Assembly: GCF_900188255.1 (NCBI RefSeq)
Contig: NZ_FZNS01000004.1
Coordinates: 496,001 to 560,000 of the forward strand
DNA: 64,000 nucleotides
Source of the DNA: Hymenobacter mucosus
Lineage (GTDB): Bacteria > Bacteroidota > Bacteroidia > Cytophagales > Hymenobacteraceae
Direction of reading: 5' to 3'
Position 1 is the stretch's first letter, and each line of letters begins with the position of its first letter. Positions 33,756-42,306 of the stretch are shown here, piece by piece. The notes under the pieces were generated by a model. The model did not search any database. It saw only the letters and a program-made list of their open reading frames with translations, and was not told the DNA's origin. Made by a program: the position numbers and the translations under genes.

Positions 33756-35300
33756 CTACTTCAGCTTGCTAAACTTACGCCGAATTATCTCCTGCACGGG
33801 CACATTCTCAATTTTGCTTTCCAGCCAAGAAATGATGTCTAGGTACAGGAAGGGACGCCGCTCAAAAGGATTTTCTGCAATGCGAATAAGCTTGTCTTTG
33901 AGCTGAATGAATGCATCCTTGAGCTGGGAAGGCGCTACGTCGCCGAGGTTGCGAAGAAACTGAAAAATGGCCACCTGCATCTGCTGCTGGTCGTTCATCT
34001 TGCCCAGGAAGCGGTATACGGAGCGCACTTGGTACTCCAAGGCTTCGTCGCGGCCGGCTTCGTAGTGCGCAATGAGGTTGAGGATGCGAGCAAAGCACTG
34101 AATATCCTCGCGCAGACTGATATCCTTGAAGTAGATTACCTTATTGAGGTACTCAATAGCTTTGTCGGGCTGTCCGCTACCGAAGTAGAGGCTGGCAATC
34201 TTATAGTAAAATACCAAGCGGCGGTGCGAGTCTAGCTGCAGCCGGAAGTGGTCGAGCCCGGCCAGCAAGTCGGGTACAATAGTTAGGCCCTCCGTAAACT
34301 GCCCGCGCATGAAGTAGCCGTTCAGCCGGTTGGTGTAGATGTACAGAAACAGCAGCATCTCCACGTTGGGGCTGGTACGCCGGTCGGGGTCAGCCGAAAA
34401 AGCTTCTAATTGCGCCAATACCTGAGCAAACTTACTATAGTACAGTAAGTTGTGCGAAGTTATTAGCAAGTTGTGCAGCCCCTTGAGGTAGAGCATATTC
34501 TGCTGCTCTCGCATGATGGGATGGTGCTCAAACAGATCGACCCACTTTTGAGCGTAGCGGAAACACAGTCGAAAATCCTGTGTGATGGTATAGTACCACA
34601 CGTGCGCTTGGTAGTAGTACAGCTGCTCAAAGAAGCTGGCCTGTCTGAGGTCCAGCGGGGGTAGCTCCTTGCGGAAAAAGGCCGTGGCCCGCTCATAATC
34701 CTGCTGATTGCGGGTGTGCCCTATTTTGAGGTACAGCCCGTACATGCGCAGCGCCAGGTTCGATAGTTCGTGCTCCCGGGCTACGTGGCTTACCGTGACA
34801 GTTGCTTCCTCTGAAAGCTCCTTAGCCCGGTCGCGCAAACTACGTGTAATATACTGACCTTCAATCATTTTCTCGAAGTCAAGCACCAGTAGCACAATGT
34901 GCGGCATGCCCGCTTGGTGGGCGGCGGCTTTCACTTTCTCCAGCATCCGCAGGCTCTGCTGGTAGAGGCCGCGGTTGTAGAGTACACGGGCGTAGTCTAG
35001 CTGCTCGTGCAGTTGAATATCTAAGTTCTGCCCCGCGTGGTACATGCGCAAGCTGGCTAAGAGCTGCCGATACAGGTTAGCCTTGAGGTTGGCGACTTGT
35101 ACTTTCTTAATGGCGGGCACTCGCGCTAGTACCCGTTCCTCGTCGTAGCGCTCCATATCGTCGAGGGCGTCGAAAAGCTGTAGAAACTTTAAGCCATCGG
35201 TGGAGCCCTGCCGGTTGGCGAATAACCGGAAGTGCCGCTTTTCGGTGCGGGTCAGGGACTTAATTAGTTGAAAAACCGGGTCGCTACTTTCGCTGGGCAT
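33756..35300 (-). CDS. TPR-like helical-repeat protein
   Basis: A 514-residue all-helical protein with repeated TPR-like units, for example the region around LYNRGLYQQSLRMLEKVKAA, LSNLALRMYGLYLKIGHTRN and YYKIASLYFGSGQPDKAIEY. The N-terminus (DPVFQLIKSLTRTEKRHFRL) is a conserved feature of a Bacteroidota-specific cytosolic family without a known role. No signal peptide or membrane helix. It is divergent from the ilv operon, with 433 bases between. Confidence 0.7.
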   Translation of the reverse strand: MPSESSDPVFQLIKSLTRTEKRHFRLFANRQGSTDGLKFLQLFDALDDMERYDEERVLARVPAIKKVQVANLKANLYRQLLASLRMYHAGQNLDIQLHEQLDYARVLYNRGLYQQSLRMLEKVKAAAHQAGMPHIVLLVLDFEKMIEGQYITRSLRDRAKELSEEATVTVSHVAREHELSNLALRMYGLYLKIGHTRNQQDYERATAFFRKELPPLDLRQASFFEQLYYYQAHVWYYTITQDFRLCFRYAQKWVDLFEHHPIMREQQNMLYLKGLHNLLITSHNLLYYSKFAQVLAQLEAFSADPDRRTSPNVEMLLFLYIYTNRLNGYFMRGQFTEGLTIVPDLLAGLDHFRLQLDSHRRLVFYYKIASLYFGSGQPDKAIEYLNKVIYFKDISLREDIQCFARILNLIAHYEAGRDEALEYQVRSVYRFLGKMNDQQQMQVAIFQFLRNLGDVAPSQLKDAFIQLKDKLIRIAENPFERRPFLYLDIISWLESKIENVPVQEIIRRKFSKLK

Positions 35301-35338
35301 TGTAGTTTACCAAAAGGCAAGTGTTTGAATGTAAGCAT

Positions 35339-35373
35339 ATTACAGACAATAGTTTCTAAATTAGAAATAGTAG
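35339..35373 (+). promoter_or_regulatory. Putative ilv/leu operator (ilv copy)
   Basis: ATTACAGAC (35339-35347), 13 bases, then TTAGAAATAGTAG (35361-35373). The same two blocks, with one base difference, recur at identical spacing before leuA (44646-44680). The right block overlaps a palindrome, TTTCTAAATTAGAAA. It lies just upstream of the promoter blocks, the usual position of an activator site. The regulator is unknown. Confidence 0.65.
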
Positions 35374-35388
35374 ATAAGCTGGAAAAAA

Positions 35389-35421
35389 GTTTTCATAGCC
35401 TAGTACTGCCGCTGTACTTGC
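35389..35421 (+). promoter_or_regulatory. Promoter of the ilv operon
   Basis: GTTTTCA (35389-35395), 17 bases, then TGTACTTGC (35413-35421). The gap between TTTTCA and TACTTGC is 19 bases, the spacing expected for a Bacteroidota -33/-7 pair, although both boxes are off consensus. Both blocks recur unchanged and at the same distance before leuA. The predicted transcript carries about 300 bases of leader before ilvE. Confidence 0.6.
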
Positions 35422-35574
35422 ACTCAGTTAGCCGGTGTAAATATGCCATGCACGACTGTTTAAAACGCTCTGCTTACCGAATAATTTCTTTCGTAGCGCC
35501 GAGCTTTTATCCACTGATCATCCGAAACGAAAGTTCTCACCTTCTTTTTGCGCTTTTACCCGCTCACCTAGCTT

Positions 35575-35631
35575 ATGCAGCCGATTCTGCTACCCGTCGT
35601 GCTCGTCATTGTTCCGCCGCTCCTGGGCTGA
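35575..35631 (+). CDS. Branched-chain amino acid leader peptide (attenuator)
   Basis: An 18-codon frame, MQPILLPVVLVIVPPLLG, in which 11 residues are Ile, Leu or Val (2 Ile, 5 Leu, 4 Val). The start ATG comes one codon after an in-frame TAG, and the stop TGA lies inside one arm of a predicted antiterminator. The frame precedes a terminator 30 bases downstream and ilvE 102 bases downstream. This is the arrangement of classic ilv attenuation leaders, in which ribosome stalling at scarce branched-chain codons lets the operon be read. It is too short for ordinary gene finders. Confidence 0.75.
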   Translation: MQPILLPVVLVIVPPLLG

Positions 35632-35675
35632 AAGCTACCGTTTTGTTTCCTCTACAAATCAGCCTTTCCAAGCCC
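35625..35675 (+). promoter_or_regulatory. Predicted antiterminator of the ilv leader
   Basis: GGGCTGAAAG (35625-35634, spanning the leader stop codon) can pair with CTTTC plus AGCCC (35664-35675, two-base CA bulge). The right arm uses bases of the terminator left arm and loop, so the two folds exclude each other. Confidence 0.65.
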
Positions 35676-35695
35676 TAAGCGCAGAAAGGCTTTTT
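35661..35695 (+). terminator. Attenuator terminator before ilvE
   Basis: AGCCTTTC (35661-35668) pairs with GAAAGGCT (35684-35691) across a 15-base loop and runs into TTTT. It lies in the leader, 38 bases before the ilvE ATG, so it can only make sense as a conditional terminator. Confidence 0.75.
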
Positions 35696-35733
35696 AGTAC
35701 CCCTTTTTCATTTCTCCCTTCTCCCAAATCACA

Positions 35734-36639
35734 ATGTACTTCACCAGTAACACCGTCGCTTTTCTGGATGGCGAGTTTGTGCCAGCCGAGCAGGCCACCT
35801 GCGGGGTCTACGCCCAATCGTTACACTACGGGTATGCCGTGTTTGAAGGTATTCGGTCCTACAACACACCCAACGGAGCGCAGATTTTCAAGGCCGAGGA
35901 GCACTATGAGCGGCTGCATTACTCGTGCAAATCTGTGGGGCTGCCCCTGGAGTACTCGGTGGAGGAACTAACGCGCATCAGCTACGAAGTACTGGAGCGC
36001 AACAATCTGACTGACGCCTACATCCGCCCCCTGGTGTACGCCGCTACTCCCAACATGAGCCTCAAGGTGGCGACCACCAGCAACGTACTGATTGCAGTGT
36101 GGGAATGGGGTAAGTACCTCGGCGACCAGCTTCTGCGCCTTTCCGTTTCGCCCTACCAGCGCCCCAACCCCAAAGCAGTGCCTATTGAGGCGAAGGTATC
36201 GGGCCACTACGTCAACTCCATCATTGCCAGCTCCGAAGCCAAGGGCCGCGGCTATGATGAGGCGCTGCTGCTCGACATGAACGGCTACGTAGCGGAGGGC
36301 CCCGGCGCCAACTTCTTTTTCGAGCGCAATGGGGAGCTGTTCACGGCCCCGGCTGGCAGCATCCTGCGCGGCATCACCCGCAACACCATCATTGATTTGG
36401 CCCGCGAAGCCGGTATTACGGTGCACGAGCAGTTCTTCACGCCAGATGAGCTGCGCACGGCCTCGGCAGCCTTCATGACGGGCACGGCGGCGGAGGTTAT
36501 CGGTGTTGCTTCGGTAGACGACGTGACCTTTGATACGCCCTTCCAGCAAACCATTGGGGGCATGTTGGCCAGCCACTACCACGCCCTCGTGACCGGCCAA
36601 ACGGCCACCCGCGCCGCCAGCTTCGCCAAGCAGCAGTAG
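35734..36639 (+). CDS. ilvE: Branched-chain amino acid aminotransferase
   Basis: A 301-residue class IV PLP aminotransferase for the last step of Ile, Leu and Val synthesis. The PLP lysine is K154 in [12 protein letters not shown], and the downstream [20 protein letters not shown] is diagnostic of IlvE. The region [13 protein letters not shown] sits at the substrate pocket. It is the first structural gene of the operon, 73 bases before ilvD, and lies directly behind the attenuator. Confidence 0.95.
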   Translation: MYFTSNTVAFLDGEFVPAEQATCGVYAQSLHYGYAVFEGIRSYNTPNGAQIFKAEEHYERLHYSCKSVGLPLEYSVEELTRISYEVLERNNLTDAYIRPLVYAATPNMSLKVATTSNVLIAVWEWGKYLGDQLLRLSVSPYQRPNPKAVPIEAKVSGHYVNSIIASSEAKGRGYDEALLLDMNGYVAEGPGANFFFERNGELFTAPAGSILRGITRNTIIDLAREAGITVHEQFFTPDELRTASAAFMTGTAAEVIGVASVDDVTFDTPFQQTIGGMLASHYHALVTGQTATRAASFAKQQ

Positions 36640-36712
36640 GTGGCGCACCCGGCGTCGACGCGTGCGTGGCAGAACCCCTACTAGTACCTCCAGAACCCGC
36701 CAACTCTTTCCA

Positions 36713-38437
36713 ATGGCCCTGAATAAATATAGCCGCATTTACACCCAGGACGACAGCCTGCCGGCGTCCCAAGCCATGCTCATTGGCTCGGGCCTTTCAG
36801 ATGCTGATCTGCACAAACCCTTCGTGGGCATTTGCTCCACCGGTTTTGAAGGCAACACCTGCAACATGCACCTCAACGGCCTGGCCGACCAAGTGAAGGT
36901 AGGCGTGCAGGAGCAGGGCCTGGTGGGGCTGCGGTTTAACACCATTGGCGTTTCGGATGGTATTACCAACGGCACGGCCGGCATGCGCTACTCCCTGGTT
37001 TCCCGGGAAATCATTGCCGACTCCATTGAGGCCATGGCTGGAGCACACAACTACGATGCCTTAGCCTGCGTGATGGGCTGCGACAAAAACATGCCGGGCG
37101 CCCTTATTGCCATGGCGCGCCTGAACCGGCCAGCCCTGATGGTGTACGGGGGCACTATCAAAGGCGGCACCTTCAAGGGGCAGCAGCTCAACATTGTATC
37201 GTGCTTTGAGGCCTACGGCAAGAAGCTGCAGGGGCAGATATCGGACGAGGATTACCGAGGCATCATCCACAACGCCTGCCCGGGTCCGGGAGCGTGTGGG
37301 GGCATGTATACGGCGAATACTATGGCGGCGGCCATTGAAACGCTGGGCATGAGCGTCCCGTTTTCCTCGTCCTCCCCGGCCGTCAGCGCCGAGAAGCAGC
37401 AGGAGTGCCTCACGGCTGGTGCCTACCTGCGCCGCCTGCTCGAACTCGACCTCAAGCCCCGCGATATTCTGGTGCGCGAGGCCTTCGAAAACGCCCTCGT
37501 GATGACCACCGTGCTTGGAGGCTCTACCAACGCAGTGCTTCACCTCATTGCTATTGCTCATGCGGCCGGCGTGCCGCTGTCCATGGAGGACTTTCAAGCC
37601 GTTAGCAACCGTACTCCGGTGTTGGCCGACCTCAAGCCCAGCGGCAAGTACCTAATGGAGGATCTATCGGCCCTGGGTGGGGTGCCGGCCGTGATGAAAA
37701 CCCTGCTAAACCAAGGGCTTCTGCATGGCCACCTACTGACTGTGACGGGCCAAACCCTGGCCGAGAACCTCGCTGATGTGCAGCCCCTGGGCGCTGAGCA
37801 GGATTTGCTACGCCCCCTGGATAATCCCATCAAAGCTGATGGCCACATCCAAATCCTGTATGGCAACTTGGCTTCCAAGGGCGCGGTAGCCAAAATCACT
37901 GGCAAGGAAGGTCTTCGCTTTGCGGGGCCGGCCATCGTGTTCAACTCCGAAGAGGAACTAAACGAAGGCATCACCCAGAATAAAATCCAGCCCGGCCACG
38001 TGGTCGTGATTCGCTACGTAGGGCCCAAGGGCGGACCCGGCATGCCGGAAATGCTCAAGCCTACCTCAGCCATTATTGGGGCGGGCCTGGGCGACAAAGT
38101 AGCCTTGATTACGGACGGGCGCTTTTCTGGCGGCACCCATGGCTTCGTTATTGGGCACGTGTGCCCGGAGGCCTACGACGGTGGTACCATTGCGCTGGTA
38201 GAAGATGGCGACTGGATTGTGCTGGACGCCAGCACCAATACCATGGATGTGCAGGTAGATGACGCCTTGCTGGAGCTACGCCGCCAGCAGTGGCAGCGGC
38301 CCCGGCCCAACGTGCTACAAGGCGTGCTGCTGAAGTATATCCGCACGGTTAGCGACGCAAGCCGCGGCTGTATCACCGATTATCAGGAAGACTATGTACA
38401 CGAACCAGCAACCCCAGCCCGTGCCAACCTCGCCTGA
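36713..38437 (+). CDS. ilvD: Dihydroxy-acid dehydratase
   Basis: A 574-residue Fe-S dehydratase that converts dihydroxy acids to the 2-keto acids of Val and Ile. Cluster cysteines are seen in [10 protein letters not shown] (C50), in [11 protein letters not shown] and in [14 protein letters not shown]. The C-terminal [18 protein letters not shown] is a family hallmark. I chose ATG 36713 since the 17 codons upstream are not homologous. The 3' end overlaps ilvB by 44 bases in another frame. Confidence 0.95.
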   Translation: MALNKYSRIYTQDDSLPASQAMLIGSGLSDADLHKPFVGICSTGFEGNTCNMHLNGLADQVKVGVQEQGLVGLRFNTIGVSDGITNGTAGMRYSLVSREIIADSIEAMAGAHNYDALACVMGCDKNMPGALIAMARLNRPALMVYGGTIKGGTFKGQQLNIVSCFEAYGKKLQGQISDEDYRGIIHNACPGPGACGGMYTANTMAAAIETLGMSVPFSSSSPAVSAEKQQECLTAGAYLRRLLELDLKPRDILVREAFENALVMTTVLGGSTNAVLHLIAIAHAAGVPLSMEDFQAVSNRTPVLADLKPSGKYLMEDLSALGGVPAVMKTLLNQGLLHGHLLTVTGQTLAENLADVQPLGAEQDLLRPLDNPIKADGHIQILYGNLASKGAVAKITGKEGLRFAGPAIVFNSEEELNEGITQNKIQPGHVVVIRYVGPKGGPGMPEMLKPTSAIIGAGLGDKVALITDGRFSGGTHGFVIGHVCPEAYDGGTIALVEDGDWIVLDASTNTMDVQVDDALLELRRQQWQRPRPNVLQGVLLKYIRTVSDASRGCITDYQEDYVHEPATPARANLA

Positions 38438-40157
38438 AATAGCCGTAGCCGCTACGGAATCGGCCACCCGTACTTTGTCGGGCGCTGAGGCCACCCTGCT
38501 GGCCCTGCTGGCGGAAGGCGTAGACACCGTATTTGGCTACCCCGGCGGCGCCATCATTCCAATTTATGATGCCCTCTACGACTTCAAGGAGCAGCTAAAC
38601 CACGTGCTGGTGCGCCACGAGCAGGGCGGTATTCACGCGGCGCAGGGTTACGCTCGGTCGTCGGGGAAGGTGGGCGTTGTATTTGCTACCAGTGGCCCCG
38701 GTGCTACCAACCTTGTCACCGGCTTGGCCGATGCGCAGATTGACAGCACCCCGCTGGTGTGCATCACCGGGCAAGTATTCGCGCACTTGCTGGGTACCGA
38801 TGCCTTCCAGGAAACCGATATTCTGAACATTACCACGCCCGTTACGAAGTGGAACCACCAGGTAACGGACGCCAGTGAAATTCCGGCGGCGCTGGCCAAG
38901 GCCTTCTACATTGCCCGCAGTGGCCGCCCCGGCCCGGTGCTCATCGACATTACCAAGAACGCGCAGATTCAGAAAGCCGACTTTGAGCCCTACCAGCCTT
39001 GCAACCACATCCGCAGCTACCGGCCGCAGCCACTGGTGCGCCCGGAGTATATAGCGCAAGCGGCTGAGCTCATCAACAAAGCCAAACGGCCGCTAGTGCT
39101 CTGGGGGCAGGGTGTGCTACTAGGCAAAGCGGAGCAGGAATTTGCGCAGTTCATTGAGAAAAGCGGTATCCCGGCCGCTTGGACCATTCTGGGGGCTGGC
39201 GCGCTACCCACGGGGCACCCGCTGAACGTGGGCATGCTGGGCATGCACGGCAACTACGGCCCCAATGTGCTGACCAACGAGTGCGACGTGCTCATTGCCA
39301 TTGGCATGCGCTTCGACGACCGGGTGACGGGCCGCCTCGACAAATACGCCAAGCAGGCGCAGATTATTCACCTCGACATCGACCCCACGGAAATCGACAA
39401 GAACGTGAAGGCAACGGTGCCCGTGTGGGGCGACTGTATGGAAACCCTTCCCCTACTTACCCAGCTAGTGGAGGCCCGCACCTACCCCGAGTGGCGGCAG
39501 CGCTTCCTAGACCACGACGCCGAGGAAATAGCCGCCGTTATTCAGGAGGAGCTGTTTCCGACGTCTGACGAGCTGACCATGGGCGAGGTAATTCAGCACC
39601 TGAATGAGCTAACCCAGGGCAATGCCATCATTGTAACCGATGTGGGCCAGCACCAAATGGTAGCCTGCCGCTACGCCAAGCTCAACCACACGCGCAGCAA
39701 CATCACCAGCGGGGGCTTGGGCACTATGGGCTTTGCGTTACCAGCCGCTATTGGGGCCAAGTACGGCCGGCCCGACCGCACTGTGGTAGCCGTCATTGGC
39801 GACGGCGGCATTCAGATGACAATTCAGGAGCTGGGCACCATCATGCAAACGGGCGTGAACGTGAAAATCCTCCTGCTCAACAACCAGTTTCTGGGCATGG
39901 TGCGCCAGTGGCAGGAGATGTTCCACGACCGGCGCTATTCCTTCGTGGACATTGCCAGCCCCGACTATGTGACCGTAGCCAAGGGCTACAGCATTGCCGG
40001 CCGCCGCGTGGACACCCGTGCTGAGCTACATGCCGCTCTCCAGCAAATGCTGGAACACCCCGGCTCTTTCCTGCTGGAAGTAATGGTAACCCGCGAGAAC
40101 AACATCTTCCCCATGGTGCCACAAGGCTGCGGGGTTGGAGAAATCAGGTTGAAGTAG
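38394..40157 (+). CDS. ilvB: Acetolactate synthase large (catalytic) subunit
   Basis: A 587-residue ThDP enzyme for the first common step of Val/Leu and Ile synthesis. The ThDP-activating Glu is E76 in [18 protein letters not shown]; the FAD-binding middle domain follows; the ThDP/Mg site is [10 protein letters not shown] to [15 protein letters not shown]. An N-terminal extension of about 25 residues ([17 protein letters not shown]) precedes the conserved part. Its ATG lies 44 bases inside ilvD, so a later start could also be used, but no better in-frame ATG is near the domain start. Confidence 0.93.
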   Translation: MYTNQQPQPVPTSPEIAVAATESATRTLSGAEATLLALLAEGVDTVFGYPGGAIIPIYDALYDFKEQLNHVLVRHEQGGIHAAQGYARSSGKVGVVFATSGPGATNLVTGLADAQIDSTPLVCITGQVFAHLLGTDAFQETDILNITTPVTKWNHQVTDASEIPAALAKAFYIARSGRPGPVLIDITKNAQIQKADFEPYQPCNHIRSYRPQPLVRPEYIAQAAELINKAKRPLVLWGQGVLLGKAEQEFAQFIEKSGIPAAWTILGAGALPTGHPLNVGMLGMHGNYGPNVLTNECDVLIAIGMRFDDRVTGRLDKYAKQAQIIHLDIDPTEIDKNVKATVPVWGDCMETLPLLTQLVEARTYPEWRQRFLDHDAEEIAAVIQEELFPTSDELTMGEVIQHLNELTQGNAIIVTDVGQHQMVACRYAKLNHTRSNITSGGLGTMGFALPAAIGAKYGRPDRTVVAVIGDGGIQMTIQELGTIMQTGVNVKILLLNNQFLGMVRQWQEMFHDRRYSFVDIASPDYVTVAKGYSIAGRRVDTRAELHAALQQMLEHPGSFLLEVMVTRENNIFPMVPQGCGVGEIRLK

Positions 40158-40180
40158 AACGCTTTGAAAGCCTAGCAGAA

Positions 40181-40281
40181 CGTCATACTGCGCTTGCCGA
40201 AGCATCTCTATTGCTTTGTTGCACAGGCCCAGGCCAGTAGTAGTAAGAGGTAGAGATGCTTCGACTGTGCTCAGCATGACG
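40181..40281. repeat. REP-like inverted repeat element between ilvB and ilvN
   Basis: Arms of about 30 bases (40181-40210 with CTTGCCGAAGCATCTCTA; 40251-40281 with TAGAGATGCTTCGACTG and CAGCATGACG) pair across a 40-base loop. A diverged relative lies at 40931-41067. Such CATGCTGAGC...GCCGAAGCA hairpins look like a dispersed intergenic repeat family. Confidence 0.75.
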
Positions 40282-40302
40282 GACTATTTAGTCGCCCATA
40301 AT

Positions 40303-40908
40303 ATGACCCAGCAACCCATCGACCGGCAGGAGTACAACATCACGGCCTACACCGAGAATCAGGTGGGGCTGCTGAACCGTATTGCCATCATCTTCTCCCG
40401 GCGCAAAATCAACATCGAGAGCCTGAACACCTCTCCTTCGGAAATTGAGGGTATTCACCGCTTCAACATTGTGGTGGTGGAAACGGAGGAGGTAGTGCGC
40501 AAGATTGCCCGCCAGATTGAGAAGCAGGTGGAAGTCTTAAAGGTGTACTTCAACCCCAATGAGGACGTCATCTGGCAGGAAATGGCGCTCTATAAAGTAC
40601 CTACCGATATCATTGCTGAGCGGGCCCTGGTAGAGCGGCTGCTACGGGAGCACGGGGCCCGGGCCGTAGTAATTCGCAAGGATTACACGGTGTTTGAAAC
40701 CACTGGCCACCGCGAGGAAACCGACAAGCTGCTGACGGTGCTGCAACCCTACGGCCTCATTGAGTTTGTGCGCTCAGCCCGCATTGCCATCATCAAAGGC
40801 AGCGAGGGTTTCCACCACAAGCTCCGCGAGTTTGAACGCATAGAGCCCGGCCAGGAAGTAAGCGAAAACGACTACCTCAACAGCCGAGATAAGGTGTTTA
40901 CGATGTAG
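40303..40908 (+). CDS. ilvN: Acetolactate synthase small (regulatory) subunit
   Basis: A 201-residue regulatory subunit with two ACT-type halves. The first has YNITAYTENQVGLLNRIAII and RRKINIESLNTSPSE, the usual valine-sensing ACT domain; the second begins near RALVERLLREHGARAVV. It binds IlvB and confers feedback inhibition. I chose ATG 40303, since the in-frame ATG at 40276 lies inside the repeat hairpin. It is separated from ilvB by 145 bases filled by the REP-like element. Confidence 0.92.
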   Translation: MTQQPIDRQEYNITAYTENQVGLLNRIAIIFSRRKINIESLNTSPSEIEGIHRFNIVVVETEEVVRKIARQIEKQVEVLKVYFNPNEDVIWQEMALYKVPTDIIAERALVERLLREHGARAVVIRKDYTVFETTGHREETDKLLTVLQPYGLIEFVRSARIAIIKGSEGFHHKLREFERIEPGQEVSENDYLNSRDKVFTM

Positions 40909-40930
40909 GACACTCAGTGCCTACAGAACG

Positions 40931-41067
40931 GTCCTGCTGAGCCTGCCGAAGCAGTTTCACCACTTCAACCGCCTGCCCTACCGAGCTTGATAGGACATCT
41001 GGCCTGCACCATTGGATTGCAACACCCCATCAGCACGCGAGATGTCTCGACAAGCTCGGCATGATGC
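40931..41067. repeat. Diverged REP-like element between ilvN and ilvC
   Basis: The left arm GTCCTGCTGAGCCTGCCGAA (40931-40950, continuing GCA) and the right arm near CTCGACAAGCTCGGCATGAT (41046-41065) pair imperfectly. The arms share the CTGAGC-TGCCGAAGCA core with the element at 40181. Confidence 0.55.
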
Positions 41068-41099
41068 ACGAAAGCGGCAAAAACAACCACTTAATAGCC

Positions 41100-41115
41100 C
41101 AGGGTTTAAACCCTG
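41100..41115. repeat. 16-bp perfect palindrome upstream of ilvC
   Basis: CAGGGTTTAAACCCTG, preceded by TTAATAGCC, lies 53 bases before the ilvC ATG. It could be an operator or another dispersed repeat. Confidence 0.6.
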
Positions 41116-41168
41116 AGCCAGTGAACAACAACGACACATTTTCATCTTCCAACCCAATACCCAACATC

Positions 41169-42236
41169 ATGGCAACCATCAACTTTGGCGGCGTAGAAGA
41201 GCACGTAGTTACCCGCGACGAATTTCCCTTGGAGAAAGCCCGCGCGATTCTGAAAGATGAAACCATTGCCGTAATTGGCTATGGTGTGCAGGGCCCCGGC
41301 CAAGCACTAAATCTACGCGACAACGGCTTTAACGTCATCATTGGGCAGCGCCGTGACTCGGCCTCCTGGCAGAAGGCCGAAGCCGATGGGTGGGTAGAAG
41401 GCGAAACCCTTTTCGACATTGAAGAAGCCGCTGAGCGGGGCACTATCATCGCTAACCTGCTTTCCGATGCTGGTCAGATTGCGGTGTGGCCCACCCTGAA
41501 GGCTAAGCTGACAGCAGGTAAGACCTTATACTTCTCCCACGGCTTCGGTATCACCTTCAACGACCAAACGAATATCATTCCGCCGGCAGATGTGGACGTA
41601 GTTCTGGTAGCTCCCAAGGGTAGCGGCACCAGCCTGCGCCGTCTGTTTGTGGCTGGTGGCGGCCTCAACTCGTCGTTTGCGGTGTACCAGGATGCTACTG
41701 GTCAGGCGTACGAGAAGGCGGTAGCCCTGGGCATTGGCGTAGGCTCGGGCTACCTGTTCGAAACCGACTTCAAAAAAGAAGTGTACTCTGACCTCACCGG
41801 CGAGCGGGGCGTGCTCATGGGTGCCTTGGCTGGCATCATCGAAGCCCAGTACCAAGTGCTTCGCCAGCGGGGCCACTCCCCTTCAGAGGCGTTCAACGAA
41901 ACCGTGGAAGAGCTTACCCAAAGCCTCGTGCCGCTGGTAGGCGAAAACGGCATGGATTGGATGTTCAGCAACTGCTCCGTAACGGCCCAGCGCGGCGCCC
42001 TCGACTGGAAAGGCAAGTTCCGCGAGGCAACTCTGCCCGTGCTAAATGAACTGTACGACAGCGTAGCGTCGGGTGCCGAGGCGGCGCGCACCATCCAGCG
42101 GGGCTCTACTCCCGGCTACCGCCAAGAGCTGGAAGCTGAGCTGAAAGAAGTGCGCGACTCGGAGCTGTGGCAGACGGGCGCTACAGTGCGCGAGCTTCGC
42201 TCGAAGGCAACCGAGAAGGTAGAAGAACTTAGCTAA
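41169..42236 (+). CDS. ilvC: Ketol-acid reductoisomerase (class I)
   Basis: A 355-residue NADPH-dependent enzyme that rearranges and reduces acetolactate or acetohydroxybutyrate. The Rossmann motif is IGYGVQGPGQALNLRDNG, followed by a cofactor-specificity loop with QRRDSASW. The C-terminal knotted domain has FKKEVYSDLTGERGVLMGAL and VEELTQSLVPLVGENGMDWM with metal-binding acids. ATG 41169 matches the normal N-terminus; the ORF further upstream runs through the intergenic repeats. Confidence 0.95.
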   Translation: MATINFGGVEEHVVTRDEFPLEKARAILKDETIAVIGYGVQGPGQALNLRDNGFNVIIGQRRDSASWQKAEADGWVEGETLFDIEEAAERGTIIANLLSDAGQIAVWPTLKAKLTAGKTLYFSHGFGITFNDQTNIIPPADVDVVLVAPKGSGTSLRRLFVAGGGLNSSFAVYQDATGQAYEKAVALGIGVGSGYLFETDFKKEVYSDLTGERGVLMGALAGIIEAQYQVLRQRGHSPSEAFNETVEELTQSLVPLVGENGMDWMFSNCSVTAQRGALDWKGKFREATLPVLNELYDSVASGAEAARTIQRGSTPGYRQELEAELKEVRDSELWQTGATVRELRSKATEKVEELS

Positions 42237-42306
42237 TCAACGACGAATATCTGTGAAGGCTGGCCGCAACGCCAGCCTTCCGGCTTTTCAACCTCCACCC
42301 CTTACT

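Noticed and set aside
34029..34235. Plus-strand frame inside the TPR-like gene
   Set aside because: It is antisense to a long conserved protein with normal codon use.
35968..36738. 256-codon antisense frame over ilvE
   Set aside because: ilvE is certain from its motifs; the antisense product is low-complexity (Gly/Arg/Val/His) and a composition shadow.
40276..40302. Earlier ilvN start (ATG 40276)
   Set aside because: It begins inside the repeat hairpin; the family N-terminus aligns with ATG 40303.
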